Source: Pseudovibrio sp. Ad37 (GTDB lineage Bacteria; Pseudomonadota; Alphaproteobacteria; Rhizobiales; Stappiaceae). Taken from it: a DNA stretch of 64,000 nucleotides. The notes below the pieces were generated by a model. The model was not told the origin of the DNA. It did no database searches and saw only the letters and a list, made by a program, of their open reading frames with translations. Below, piece by piece: positions 1 to 8,551 of this stretch (its first letter is position 1; each line of letters begins with the position of its first letter). Location: positions 1 to 64,000 of the forward strand of contig NZ_LMCF01000026.1 in NCBI RefSeq assembly GCF_001623075.1. The letters are read 5' to 3'. Both the position numbers and the translations under genes were made by a program.

Positions 1-126
1 TACGGTTACCTCACGCTATCATGATGTCGCAATGGCTATGAGCCAGACTTGAACGGAGAGCCGGATGCGCTGAAAGGTGCACGTCCGGTTCGGGGAGGAG
101 AAGCTCTTTGGAGCTTCTTACTCCAC
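1..126 (+). mobile_element. Group II intron, 3' end (domains V and VI)
   Basis: Bases 58-91 fold into a textbook 34-nt group II domain V: an 8-bp lower stem (58-65 with 84-91), a two-base bulge (82-83), a 6-bp upper stem and a GAAA tetraloop (72-75). The catalytic AGC triad sits at 59-61. Bases 94-124 fold as domain VI: GGAG/CTCC and an 8-bp stem (99-106 with 111-118) around a TTTG loop, leaving A120 as the unpaired branch-point base 6 nt before a terminal AC (125-126), which fits the group II 3' end rule AY. The 3' exon starts at 127. The reverse transcriptase and 5' end lie outside the window; bases 1-57 show no clear maturase tail. Confidence 0.88.
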
Positions 127-605
127 TCTGGACTTCAGAAGGCTGGCTGTATCTGGCGATCGTCGTAGATCTGTTTTCAAGGCGTATCGTAGGCTGGGCA
201 ACCAGCAATCGCATGAAGACCGATCTGGTGACAACGGCATTAAAGCGAGTTCTGGCTACACGGACTTCTCTAAATGGTCTCATTCATCATTCCGACAGAG
301 GCAGCCAGTATTGCTCCGATGCTTATCAGCGGCTCTTATCGAGGCACAAGATTACCCCTTCGATGAGCGGCAAGGGTAATTGCTTCGATAATTCCATGGT
401 GGAAACCGCGCTCAAGACCATTAAGTCTGAAATGTTGTGGCGAACTACCTTTCAGACTCGTCAGAAGGCAGAAAAGGCACTTGGCCTTTACATTGAGGGC
501 TTTTACAATCCAATCAGGCGACACTCGTCGTTAGGCTATCAATCGCCAATCGCGTTCGAGAGACAGAAAAGAAATAGTGAGACAGAGGCTCTCCATTTTC
601 TTTAG
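127..605 (+). pseudogene. IS3-family transposase OrfB, 3' part, interrupted by a group II intron
   Basis: This is the C-terminal part of an IS3-family DDE integrase. After the intron border the frame gives WTSEGWLYLAIVVDLFSRR, the usual rve-domain start, with the first catalytic Asp in VVDLFSRR, the second in HHSDRGSQY and the Glu in NSMVETALK, spaced DD(35)E. The tail YNPIRRHSSLGYQSP is the IS3 family C-terminal motif. The 3' exon begins with TC, which would complete an ATC (Ile) codon, as in the TYI-W-T context of relatives; the upstream part of the gene must lie beyond the intron and off the window. An apparent start at 108 lies inside the intron and is an artefact. The protein can only be made if the intron splices. 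Confidence 0.85.
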
Positions 606-614
606 GTCAGTCCA
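127..614 (+). mobile_element. IS3-family insertion sequence, right part
   Basis: The element appears to end at about 614. The bases after the transposase stop, GGTCAGTCCA (605-614), read in reverse TGGACTGACC, resembling IS3-family terminal inverted repeats that end in CA. The left end, and therefore the matching repeat and target duplication, are outside the window, so the exact end is inferred. Confidence 0.6.
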
Positions 615-1182
615 CTAGAGAGCATTCTCAGGACGTGGGCGATGGTATTTGTGCAGCACGGAAGCACATCAGCGCACCAACACCAACACCGGCACTTGGT
701 GCGCTGTCCTTCAGGAAGCGTCTCTGCCCCTTCTTGGAATAGCTTAGGTTGTATCTGCCAATAGGAATACAGAGCATTTTGAGTTGCAGAGAGTGCCCTA
801 GCAACATCATTCATTGTACCCAAGCGGTATGAGGAGAGGGGGAAACCGCAATTGCAGGGTTCAAGCCGGGTGCATTCGACGGGTGTTAAACTCAGCCTCT
901 TATTCTTCAGAGCATACATTCAGGAGGTTTTTGCTCTGGTGTCGAGCGATACCCACGATTTCTACAGAGTTTATGTAATTTTTTGTTAGCTCTTGTGGAA
1001 ATGATCAAGCCTATGGAAACTATAAGTTAAATTTGGTAGTGTTGTTTTGATTTTACTACCTGAAGTTCTTGGCTATTTCTTCATCTATACCAGTCACTAT
1101 TTTGCTGGCCCCTTTCAACTTGAAACCATCAGATAATTACTTAGGGTGGGCCCAAATTCGAAATGTGAGGTCAAGTGCCGAA
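615..1182. other. Gene-free stretch after the IS, with a strong hairpin
   Basis: No convincing gene is seen between the IS end and the channel gene. The stretch contains a perfect 10-bp inverted repeat, AGCGCACCAA at 671-680 and TTGGTGCGCT at 696-705, with a 15-nt loop and no T-run after it. A cysteine-rich minus-strand frame at 602-919 has no recognisable domain. The region may be decayed DNA at an insertion hot spot. Confidence 0.5.
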
Positions 1183-1983
1183 ATGCGGGCGAAGTTGCGA
1201 TCCATCATTGAAAGCCGCCAATGGGAATTCACAATCATAAGTATAATCGCGTTGAACGCTGTTGTTCTTGGCTTGGACACAAGCCAGATGCTTATTGCCA
1301 AGTATGGCCCCATACTGCGCTTTCTTGATGAGTTGATCCTTATAATTTTTGTTGTTGAACTGACACTGCGTATCATCGCGTTTGGTCCGGGTTTCTTTAA
1401 GGGGCCATGGAACCTCTTTGATTTCTTCATCATCACGATTGCAGTCATCCCGGCAACGGGTCCGGCAACCATTCTGCGATCTCTCAGGATTCTGAGGATT
1501 TTGAGGCTTATTTCGGTTGTCCCTTCTCTGCGAAGTGTCATTGGTGGGTTGATCCTCGCACTTCCGGGCATGGGCTCAATCGTCCTGCTCATGGCTCTTG
1601 TCTTTTATGTCTTCTCCGTAATGGCCACTCGCTTGTACGGCTTGGTATTTCCTGAATGGTTCGGCTCAATTGGAGCATCTGCCTACTCGTTGTTCCAGAT
1701 CATGACACTGGAAAGCTGGAGTATGGGGATCGTTCGGCCGGTTATGGATGTCTTTCCCAATGCATGGCTGTTCTTCATTCCCTTCATATTATGCACGGCC
1801 TTCACCGTCCTGAACTTGTTTATCGGTATAATCGTTGCAGCAATGCAGCAGGAGCACGATAAGGATATTGAGCAAGATCGTATCAACGTGCATGAAGAGA
1901 CCAAGGTTGTCTTGAATGAACTAAAGGACCTGAAACTTGATCTGATGGTTGAGCTGGAAAAATTGCGGAAAAACCGCGAGTAA
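1183..1983 (+). CDS. Bacterial voltage-gated sodium channel (NavBac/NaChBac type)
   Basis: Single-domain, six-helix channel subunit that would assemble as a tetramer in the inner membrane. S1-S3 occupy about residues 15-105, S4 carries the arginine ladder RSLRILRILRL, S5 and S6 flank the pore. The selectivity filter reads TLESWSMGIVRP, the LESWS signature of sodium-selective NavAb/NaChBac channels, and the C-terminus is a charged coiled coil (EELEKLRKNRE-like) typical of NavBac tetramerisation tails. Starting at the ATG at 1183 gives 266 residues, matching family length (about 267-274); an in-frame TTG at 1069 would add 38 residues without similarity and is less likely. Lies directly beside the IS element and is transcribed away from it. 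Confidence 0.9.
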   Translation: MRAKLRSIIESRQWEFTIISIIALNAVVLGLDTSQMLIAKYGPILRFLDELILIIFVVELTLRIIAFGPGFFKGPWNLFDFFIITIAVIPATGPATILRSLRILRILRLISVVPSLRSVIGGLILALPGMGSIVLLMALVFYVFSVMATRLYGLVFPEWFGSIGASAYSLFQIMTLESWSMGIVRPVMDVFPNAWLFFIPFILCTAFTVLNLFIGIIVAAMQQEHDKDIEQDRINVHEETKVVLNELKDLKLDLMVELEKLRKNRE

Positions 1984-2136
1984 GGTTACCCACCGGCAGA
2001 ACTACTTATGCTGAAGATCGTGATCAAGTTCTGATGAAGTAATCTTGATCACCGCGCGTGTGGATTGCGAGCGGACTGTTATAGGCACCTTGGAAAAAAA
2101 GCCCTAAGACGAAAAGCATATCTGATAGGATACGAT

Positions 2137-2763
2137 ATGTTTGATGCAAAGCTCCGCGGCTATATAGACCCACCTCTCAATAGAATGGGAAAAGCGCTGG
2201 CAGATCTGGGGATTACTGCAAATGCAGTGACCTTGGTCGGGCTTGGGTTTGGCCTAGCTGCGGGGGCGGCGGTAGCCGCTGGGCAATTTAACACAGCTCT
2301 GCTGTTTATCCTGCTCAATCGCTTTGCAGACGGGTTGGATGGTGCCATCGCCAGAGCGGCGGGATCAACACATCTCGGTGGGTTTTACGACATCACATTC
2401 GACTTCATCTTTTATGGTGCAATTCCACTGGCCTTTGCATTTGTCGCGCCGGAGCAGAACGCTCTTGCTGCGGCAGCCCTACTTTTCAGCTTTTACATTA
2501 ACGGTTCCACTTTCCTTGCATTCGCAACTCTGGCACAGAAGTTGGGCATGCAAACCTCATTACGAGGCAAGAAGTCCTTCTATTATCTGGGAGGGCTCGC
2601 TGAAGGCTTTGAAACCATTGGTGTCTTCGTCGCATTTTGCTTGTTCCCCACTTACTTCTCATGGGTTGCATGGACTTTTGCTGCGATCTGCACACTTTCG
2701 GCCATTTCTCGCGTTTTTATGGTTCGACATATGGTTTTGAACCACCCAGATCCTTCGGTGTGA
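2137..2763 (+). CDS. CDP-alcohol phosphatidyltransferase family protein
   Basis: Integral membrane enzyme that would join a CDP-activated lipid to an alcohol (or use CDP-alcohol) in phospholipid synthesis. The family signature D-x2-D-G-x2-A-R-x8-G-x3-D-x3-D is complete: DGLDGAIAR, then GFYDITFD. About six hydrophobic segments span 208 residues, a normal size. The ATG at 2137 (MFDAKLRGYIDPP) is favoured over an upstream in-frame start at 2065, because family members begin close to the first amphipathic helix and a purine-rich GATAGGATA precedes it. The alcohol acceptor cannot be told from the sequence. Stands alone between the channel and apaG. Confidence 0.88.
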   Translation: MFDAKLRGYIDPPLNRMGKALADLGITANAVTLVGLGFGLAAGAAVAAGQFNTALLFILLNRFADGLDGAIARAAGSTHLGGFYDITFDFIFYGAIPLAFAFVAPEQNALAAAALLFSFYINGSTFLAFATLAQKLGMQTSLRGKKSFYYLGGLAEGFETIGVFVAFCLFPTYFSWVAWTFAAICTLSAISRVFMVRHMVLNHPDPSV

Positions 2764-2871
2764 GATCGCTGCTCTTGCGAAGATCGGGGTGAAAAGGCTA
2801 GACTTATTAAAAATAGGATGCGTACTGCTGTTGTATTTGCAGTGGAATTTTCCTTAGAAATGGGTTGTGCT

Positions 2872-3264
2872 ATGTATCGTGCCGTTACCCGAAATATACA
2901 GATCACTGTCGAACCGTATTATCTTGCTGAGGAGTCCACTCCCGAAGATGAGCAGTTCTTCTGGGCCTATACGGTCTCAATTGAGAACCTGAGTTCTGAT
3001 ACTATCCAACTGCGGTCTCGCCACTGGCATATCATCGACGCCAACGGCAACACGCAGGAAGTCAACGGGGCAGGTGTGGTTGGTGAAGAGCCAGTCATCG
3101 AACCCGGTGGGTCGTTTCAGTACACCTCAGGCTGTCCACTCAATACCCCTTCAGGCATCATGACGGGCAACTACCGTATGCAAACTGAAAAGGGGGAGTC
3201 CTTTGCGGTGAAAATTCCAGCTTTCTCGCTGGATCTGCCGGATATGGTCAAGACCGTGCATTAA
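2872..3264 (+). CDS. apaG: ApaG (DUF525) protein
   Basis: Small single-domain beta-sandwich protein of 130 residues, exactly family length. The family core is readable: the N-terminal YRAVTRNIQITVEPYYL, the central FWAYTVSIEN, RHWHIIDANG, VVGEEPVIEPG and the closing sequence GIMTGNYRM. ApaG was named from the Salmonella/E. coli apa operon and linked to cobalt-magnesium efflux phenotypes, but its biochemical role is unsettled. Upstream in-frame ATGs (2818, 2860) would give an unrelated leader, so the start at 2872 is preferred. Convergent with the TerB-like gene. Confidence 0.93.
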   Translation: MYRAVTRNIQITVEPYYLAEESTPEDEQFFWAYTVSIENLSSDTIQLRSRHWHIIDANGNTQEVNGAGVVGEEPVIEPGGSFQYTSGCPLNTPSGIMTGNYRMQTEKGESFAVKIPAFSLDLPDMVKTVH

Positions 3265-3299
3265 CAGCTGCAAACAATATTTTGCAGTGCAAAGAGCAG

Positions 3300-3330
3300 G
3301 ATTGGCGGGCAGTCGTGCTGCCCGCCAATC
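3300..3330. terminator. 12-bp perfect hairpin between convergent genes
   Basis: GATTGGCGGGCA (3300-3311) pairs perfectly with TGCCCGCCAATC (3319-3330) around a 7-nt loop. It lies between the stop codons of apaG (+) and the TerB-like gene (-). There is no long T-run on either side, so termination is likely but not certain. Confidence 0.6.
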
Positions 3331-3343
3331 AGATTGAACTAAG

Positions 3344-3766
3344 TTATTGCGTGCGGAAGCGGGCCTGAGCGCCGCGCTCAATCGCTGCGATCGTCAGCTT
3401 GTCCAGCTTCAGGTGGTCACGCAGCAACTGCAACATACGCACTTCTTCAGGGCTTACCCGCAAATCTGCCGCAGCAATCTCCACACCAAGAGCATAAGCA
3501 GTGTCATGCAATTTGGTTGGCAATGACTCTGCCACAAGCGCCAGTGTTGCGTTCATGCCGTTTTCGCCGGAAAGACGCTCAGCGCACTGCTGGGTAATCT
3601 TGATCAGGTTATTGTCGTCAAAATCTTTGAAGACAGGGAGAATGCCTACAATATCGCCAAGCTGGCGCAGCTCTGCGTCGCTCATCGCGCTATCTGCGGC
3701 GGAAACCATCACCATCACATGAATGAGAGCTTCTTCTACGCTTAGTAATCTTTCTATTGTACCCAT
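3344..3766 (-). CDS. TerB-like (tellurite resistance TerB family) protein
   Basis: All-helical 140-residue protein resembling the TerB/DjlA-N fold: acidic helices with the pattern MVSAADSAMSDAELRQLGDIV near the start and VAAADLRVSPEEVRMLQLLRDHL near the end, the paired A-D-x-x-(V/M)-(S/D)-x-E-E repeats of this family, which bind metal through acidic residues. The start at 3766 (MGTIERLL) is preceded by a good GGGGAG ribosome site; a longer frame to 3958 lacks support. Role unknown; no other ter genes are nearby, so tellurite resistance should not be assumed. Confidence 0.75.
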   Translation of the reverse strand: MGTIERLLSVEEALIHVMVMVSAADSAMSDAELRQLGDIVGILPVFKDFDDNNLIKITQQCAERLSGENGMNATLALVAESLPTKLHDTAYALGVEIAAADLRVSPEEVRMLQLLRDHLKLDKLTIAAIERGAQARFRTQ

Positions 3767-4023
3767 ATCTCCCCAAAGCGAAAAGCTTTGCCTCTTGGTT
3801 TGCTTTAGTTTTTCGCTCTGCCAAATTGTATGGCGGCGGTTAATGACTGCAAAGGTAAGGGGGCTTCCGGCCTCATACAAGGGGGTAGAGCCGAAAACCC
3901 GAGAACTGTCATTGACGCGGGCGCTAGTTTTACATAAGTTCGCGCAGCTTTCCGGCATTAAATCCTGCTGGAGAAAGCGAAACTCAGTTACAATTTAATC
4001 TCCAAATACGGATCTCAAAATCC

Positions 4024-5685
4024 ATGTCTATGAACAGTTTGCCTCAACTCGATCTCAGCCCAGAACTTATCGAGGCGGCACAGGTATCTAAAGCCTGGCC
4101 GTTTGAAGAAGCACGCAAACTGGTCAAACGGTTGGAGAAGAAACCCAAGACCGGGCCGGTCTTGTTCGAGACCGGCTATGGTCCATCTGGTCTGCCTCAC
4201 ATGGGCACCTTTGGCGAAGTTGCACGCACCACCATGGTGCGCACCGCATTTCGTGTGCTGACAGAAGACAAGATCCCGACCAAGCTGATCTGCTTTTCAG
4301 ATGATATGGACGGCTTCCGCAAAGTGCCAACCAACGTGCCTAATCAGGAGATGATGGCGTCATTTCTTGGCAAGCCACTGACCAGCGTGCCGGATCCATT
4401 CTCCAACGAATACCCAAGCTTTGCAGCGGCCAACAACGCAAAGCTCATGGCGTTTTTGGATAAGTTCGGATTCGAGTACGATTTTGTCTCCTCTACCGAT
4501 TACTACAAGTCTGGTGTGTTCGATAAAGCGCTCCTGCGCATGCTGGAAGTCTACGACAAGATCATGGCGATCATTCTTCCAACATTGGGTGAAGAGCGTC
4601 AGGCCACATACTCTCCATTTCTTCCGCTCTGCCCGCGCACAGGTATTGTGCTGCAGGTGCCAATGGTGGATCGCAATGTCGAAAAAGGCACTGTGACTTA
4701 CATTGACCCTGAGACTGAAGAGCGTGTTGAAGTTCTGGTGACAGGCGGCAACGTCAAATGTCAGTGGAAAGCTGACTGGGCGCTGCGTTGGTACGCGCTG
4801 GGCATCGACTATGAAATGGCTGGTAAGGATCTGATCGACAGCGTGAACCTGTCTGGCAAGATTTGTAAAGCTCTGGGCGGTCCTGCTCCGGAAGGCTTCA
4901 ACTACGAGCTCTTCCTGGATGACAAAGGCCAGAAAATCTCCAAGTCCAAAGGCAACGGCCTGACCATGGAAGAGTGGCTCCAGTACGCCAATCAGGAAAG
5001 CCTGTCCCTGTTCAACTTCCAGAAGCCAAAAACTGCGAAGAAGCTGTATTTTGACGTTATCCCGAAAGCGGTTGATGAGTACTGCACCTTCCTGTCCAAG
5101 TTCGACAACATGGATGCAACGCAGAAGCTGATGAACCCGGTCTGGCACATCCACTACGGCACACCGCCAAAAGAAGAGATGCCGATCTCCTTCGCAATGC
5201 TGCTCAACCTGGTGTCTGCATCTAACGCAGAGAACAAGAACGTGCTGTGGGCGTTTATCTCCCGCTACGCACCGGGCTCTTCTGCTGCAACGCATAAGAT
5301 GCTGGATGAGTTGGTTGGCTACGCCATCCGCTACTACGACGACTTTGTGAAACCAACGAAGCAGTTCAAAGCAGCAGATGAAGTTGAGACAGAAATGCTC
5401 ACCAAACTGGATGAAGTGCTCGCTGGCCTGCCAGCAGAGACTGACGGCGGCGATATCCAAAACGCAATTTACGACATTGGTCGTAATATTGAGCGTTACC
5501 AGAACACTGCAAAGCCGGGTCCTGATGGTCGTCCTGGTGTCGCGCAAACCTTTTTCTCTGCGATTTATCAAGTACTTCTGGGGCAGGAGAAAGGTCCACG
5601 CTTTGGTTCTTTTATCGCCCTCTACGGTATTCCGGAAACTCGTAGTTTGATTGCAAAAGCACTTGCAGGAGAACTTGCAGCGTGA
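4024..5685 (+). CDS. lysK: Lysyl-tRNA synthetase, class I
   Basis: Class I LysRS, the archaeal-type enzyme that replaces class II LysS in many alphaproteobacteria. It charges tRNA-Lys with lysine in the cytoplasm. The HIGH-equivalent is HMGT at residues 59-62 in a [10 protein letters not shown] context, and the KMSKS-equivalent is KISKS at residues 304-308. Length 553 is normal. The C-terminal half is the helical anticodon-binding region. It is monocistronic in appearance, with a rho-independent terminator right after the stop codon. The intergenic 3767-4023 before it holds no recognisable leader or T-box. Confidence 0.96.
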   Translation: MSMNSLPQLDLSPELIEAAQVSKAWPFEEARKLVKRLEKKPKTGPVLFETGYGPSGLPHMGTFGEVARTTMVRTAFRVLTEDKIPTKLICFSDDMDGFRKVPTNVPNQEMMASFLGKPLTSVPDPFSNEYPSFAAANNAKLMAFLDKFGFEYDFVSSTDYYKSGVFDKALLRMLEVYDKIMAIILPTLGEERQATYSPFLPLCPRTGIVLQVPMVDRNVEKGTVTYIDPETEERVEVLVTGGNVKCQWKADWALRWYALGIDYEMAGKDLIDSVNLSGKICKALGGPAPEGFNYELFLDDKGQKISKSKGNGLTMEEWLQYANQESLSLFNFQKPKTAKKLYFDVIPKAVDEYCTFLSKFDNMDATQKLMNPVWHIHYGTPPKEEMPISFAMLLNLVSASNAENKNVLWAFISRYAPGSSAATHKMLDELVGYAIRYYDDFVKPTKQFKAADEVETEMLTKLDEVLAGLPAETDGGDIQNAIYDIGRNIERYQNTAKPGPDGRPGVAQTFFSAIYQVLLGQEKGPRFGSFIALYGIPETRSLIAKALAGELAA

Positions 5686-5691
5686 TGAATT

Positions 5692-5719
5692 AGCCCCCTC
5701 AAACGAGGGGGCTTTTTTT
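5692..5719 (+). terminator. Rho-independent terminator of lysK, overlapping the next gene's start
   Basis: GCCCCCTC and GAGGGGGC form a stem around the loop AAAC, followed by seven T. The T-run abuts the ATG at 5720 of the SGNH hydrolase, and the 3' arm (GAGGGGG) is the only purine-rich sequence in ribosome-site position for that gene. Confidence 0.88.
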
Positions 5720-6496
5720 ATGTCTTTTCCCAGCTGGCTAACTTGGGCACTTTTACCCGTCTACATTTTCGAAGGCTTACGTGCTCGGGCCAACTCACTA
5801 AGGCTGTCACCCGCACCAGGACCGCAATTTGGTACCGTTCCCGGTCAGGGCCAGTCGATCAATCTGCTTGTTATTGGCGATTCCTCCGTTGCCGGAGTAG
5901 GGCTGGACCACACGACAAATGGCTTGACCTGCAAGATGGCCCACAAAATCGCAGAGGTATCCGGACGGCCTGTTAAATGGCGGGCTGCTGGTAGTAATTC
6001 TGCAACCTCCAGCCAAATCCGCGATGTAGTCGTCCCCAATCTACCGCATGCCGATTATACGCACATTTACATCAGCATCGGTTTTAACGACCTGAAGAAC
6101 TTCCGTACTGGCAAAGCATGGAAGAAAGGGTTTGGTGAGTTGATTTATGCATTGCGTACCAAATACCCTCATGCACGGATTTACTGGTCTAACCTCATGT
6201 CACCAATGAATGTGCCTGCGCTCTCGTGGGGACTAGGCGCCGTTCTGGAACCTCGCCGGCAGATGATCAATCGTGTCGGCACACAGCTGTGCCATGAGCG
6301 CGGTGCCATTGCTATCTCTGTAACACCGGGAATAACGCCAGAAGGCTTTTGTGAGGACGGAATCCACGCAGAGCCGATTGGTAATCAGCACTGGGTGGAT
6401 CATGTGGTCAACGAGTTGATGCAGGGCAACCTGCTAGGGCTGGAAGATCAGGATGAAGTAGAAGATAAACAAGACCAGATGGACGGCGCCCTGTAG
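5720..6496 (+). CDS. SGNH/GDSL-type hydrolase
   Basis: Putative lipolytic or deacylating esterase of 258 residues. Block I is VIGDSSVAGVG (nucleophile Ser55 in GDSS), block III is GFNDLKN, and block V is DGIHAEPIGN with the D-x-x-H catalytic pair. A hydrophobic N-terminus (SWLTWALLPVYIFEGL) suggests a membrane anchor or uncleaved signal. The start chosen is the ATG at 5720; a longer frame into lysK from 5651 is unlikely. This start lies immediately after the lysK terminator. The 3' end overlaps the convergent antiporter gene by 63 bases, and the acidic tail (LEDQDEVEDKQDQ) is encoded in that overlap. Confidence 0.8.
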   Translation: MSFPSWLTWALLPVYIFEGLRARANSLRLSPAPGPQFGTVPGQGQSINLLVIGDSSVAGVGLDHTTNGLTCKMAHKIAEVSGRPVKWRAAGSNSATSSQIRDVVVPNLPHADYTHIYISIGFNDLKNFRTGKAWKKGFGELIYALRTKYPHARIYWSNLMSPMNVPALSWGLGAVLEPRRQMINRVGTQLCHERGAIAISVTPGITPEGFCEDGIHAEPIGNQHWVDHVVNELMQGNLLGLEDQDEVEDKQDQMDGAL

Positions 6497-7621
6497 GGCG
6501 TTCGTTCGGCTGCCGGTAAAGGTGATCATACTCAAAATGAGTGTCAGGAGGAGCAGGATCATGTCCGTATCCTTCACACCCAGCACAATATGAATGTCAA
6601 AGATCCCGGCTGCGATCAGAACAGCCGGAACTGTCAAACCGATGGTCGCCAGAGCTGATCCAAGACAGATGTTGACGGAGCGTTGTAACCTGTTCGACAA
6701 CGCTGCACGGAAACTGCCCAAACCTTCAGGTGTCAGAACCAGAAGCGCAACAAGAACACCGCCAAATGCAGCGGGCATATGAAAGCTTGCTATGCCAAAA
6801 TCCACCAGCACAGCGAATTTCTTGGAAAGCAGCACAATCGGCAGCATGGTCAGGATCAGGAACGTGGCGTGATAGCCGGTTGAATAGATCTCCAGATCGT
6901 GATGATCATCCTCATCATGAGCATGCTTGTCGTCTTCCACCTCATCCTTCGCCATCAGGAAGGACAGTGCCACACCGGAGTGTGGTTTGGGCTGAATGAA
7001 GAAAGACTTATGCCGGATGCTCTGGGTGGCAAGGAAGATCGCATAAAGCAGGCTGATCATCACCGCAAACGAGATCTGCTGTCCCGTCGAAAGGGAAGGG
7101 TCAGCCGTTGAGGTCGTATAGCGGGGAAGGATCAGAGAAAAAGTAGCGAGCGGAATGAGGACTGAAAGGAAAGAACGGGCGCCCTGTGTGTTGAAAGGCT
7201 GCTCCCCGTACTTTAGCCCTCCCAGAAGCAGACTGATGCCCACCATGCCATTCAGCACGATGTTGAGCACCGCTAGCATCGTATCCCGGGCCAGAGGCTC
7301 GTTTGTCCCACCTGTCAGCATAATGGAAACGATCAGCGAGACCTCAATGCCGATCACTGAGAGTGTCAGGATCAGCGTTCCGTAGGGCTCGCCAAGAATG
7401 ACTGCCAGACAATCTGCATGGCGCACCACACCAAAGGCGCACCACAGCATGACACCGAAAAGCCAGATAAAGCAGAACATCTGCACAAGGAGACCGGAGG
7501 TCGGCAGTAACAGATCCGCCCCAGCCAGAAAGAAGAAGGCTGTGGTTGCAGCACCTGCAAGAAAGCAGGCCTCTCGTTTAAGTGTATTCCAAAACCCTGA
7601 CATTATATTTTTATTCTCCAA
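6434..7621 (-). CDS. ChaA-type calcium/sodium:proton antiporter (CaCA family)
   Basis: Inner-membrane cation/proton exchanger with about 11 hydrophobic helices in 395 residues, close to E. coli ChaA (366). The two alpha-repeats are visible: GEPYGTLILTLSVIGIEVSL in the N-half and LVLTPEGLGSFRAALSN in the C-half, each with the conserved acidic residue. The central cytoplasmic loop is a His/Asp-rich stretch, DDKHAHDEDDHHD, a likely cation-sensing or binding loop of this family. The first ATG (7621) is kept, but the in-frame ATG at 7603 (MSGFWNTLKRE) is equally plausible. Convergent with the SGNH hydrolase gene. Confidence 0.88.
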   Translation of the reverse strand: MENKNIMSGFWNTLKREACFLAGAATTAFFFLAGADLLLPTSGLLVQMFCFIWLFGVMLWCAFGVVRHADCLAVILGEPYGTLILTLSVIGIEVSLIVSIMLTGGTNEPLARDTMLAVLNIVLNGMVGISLLLGGLKYGEQPFNTQGARSFLSVLIPLATFSLILPRYTTSTADPSLSTGQQISFAVMISLLYAIFLATQSIRHKSFFIQPKPHSGVALSFLMAKDEVEDDKHAHDEDDHHDLEIYSTGYHATFLILTMLPIVLLSKKFAVLVDFGIASFHMPAAFGGVLVALLVLTPEGLGSFRAALSNRLQRSVNICLGSALATIGLTVPAVLIAAGIFDIHIVLGVKDTDMILLLLTLILSMITFTGSRTNALQGAVHLVLFIFYFILIFQP

Positions 7622-7639
7622 GGCCCTGTAAAAAATAAG

Positions 7640-8536
7640 TTATTCGGTGGCAGACGTCTCCGCAGTCGCGCTGTTGCGTGGACGCCAGATTATTGCAGGC
7701 TCTCCTTCCATCACCAGCGGTGTGGTTGAGGTGCTGTCATCATCCAGCTCCTCCCAGGAGTTTACCAGCGTTGCGGTTTCATCCTCGCTCAGCTGAACCA
7801 GCTTGGAACGCCAGATACCCTGCTCAGACCGCCGAGCCCGTGCCGCGATCTCTTTTAGTGAATCTGTTGCATTCCGTTCAGCCTTGGCCCAACCATTTTC
7901 AATCAACCAAGTGGCAAGATCATGTTTGCCCACACTGCAGGAAGCAGCATATTCATCTGTTTGCACTGATTTTATGTCTGAGCAGGTGACACGCTTTTGG
8001 CGGATAAAAGCACGCAAAGCCGTCCGTGCTCTGATACCGCACGGCCATCTTTCACCATCTTCACTGGGGCATGTTGTGCTGAGCGGTACAGGCTGAATGT
8101 GATGAAGGGATATTCTCTTCTTTTTATCACTTAGAGTTGCACCGTCAACGGCAACAGGGCGATACAGCACGAGTTCTTTCGGAGGAGGCTGTTTGGATTT
8201 ACGAGGTACTTTCACGTGTGCAACGCGTTGGAGTTGCGTCGTTACGGGAGGAGGGGGCGTGCGACTGCCGCCAACATTGCGAAGTGTTTGAGGATGCTTG
8301 GGCGGTGTCTTGGGAATTTTCGCCTCAGCTGCAACACGCGCAGCTTCAAGCGCAGCCAGCTTCCGCTGCTTCTCTTCTGCTGTCGGCTTATGCTCAACAG
8401 GAAACGAAGAAGGGCGGTACAATGTGCGCGCATTCCCACGTAGGGTTGTTGCTGCATTGTACTCTGTCAGCGCATAAAACCCGGCGCCAAGAAGCAAAGC
8501 TCCAAAAAGAATACTTGTGGTCTTGGTAATCCGCAT
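7640..8536 (-). CDS. SNase-like (thermonuclease-fold) protein, probably catalytically altered
   Basis: Membrane-anchored or secreted 298-residue protein. Residues 7-25 are one hydrophobic helix; 30-130 are proline- and lysine-rich linker; about 135-260 match the staphylococcal nuclease fold, with WPCGIRARTALRAFI, then CSVGKHDLATWLIENGWAKAE and AARARRSEQGIW, all usual landmarks. The expected active-site segment (R-x-x-G-I-D-A-P-E) is replaced by RISLHHIQPVPL, so the glutamate nucleophile-activating position appears lost. It may bind nucleic acid or serve structurally rather than cut. Ends 18 bases upstream of the ChaA-type start on the same strand. Confidence 0.78.
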   Translation of the reverse strand: MRITKTTSILFGALLLGAGFYALTEYNAATTLRGNARTLYRPSSFPVEHKPTAEEKQRKLAALEAARVAAEAKIPKTPPKHPQTLRNVGGSRTPPPPVTTQLQRVAHVKVPRKSKQPPPKELVLYRPVAVDGATLSDKKKRISLHHIQPVPLSTTCPSEDGERWPCGIRARTALRAFIRQKRVTCSDIKSVQTDEYAASCSVGKHDLATWLIENGWAKAERNATDSLKEIAARARRSEQGIWRSKLVQLSEDETATLVNSWEELDDDSTSTTPLVMEGEPAIIWRPRNSATAETSATE

Positions 8537-8551
8537 AAGCGCCCTGCTTGC

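Noticed and set aside
108-126. Start codon that extends the transposase upstream to 108
   Set aside because: It lies in domain VI of the group II intron; those codons are intron, not transposase.
602-919. Minus-strand frame of 105 codons next to the IS
   Set aside because: Cysteine-rich composition, no ribosome site, no domain, and it runs over the IS end and a hairpin.
3344-3766. Tellurite resistance function for the TerB-like protein
   Set aside because: No other ter genes are in the window; the fold alone does not show resistance.
4360-5571. Long open minus-strand frame (403 codons) opposite lysK
   Set aside because: Shadow of a strongly coding frame; composition (His, Val, Cys runs) is typical of antisense frames.
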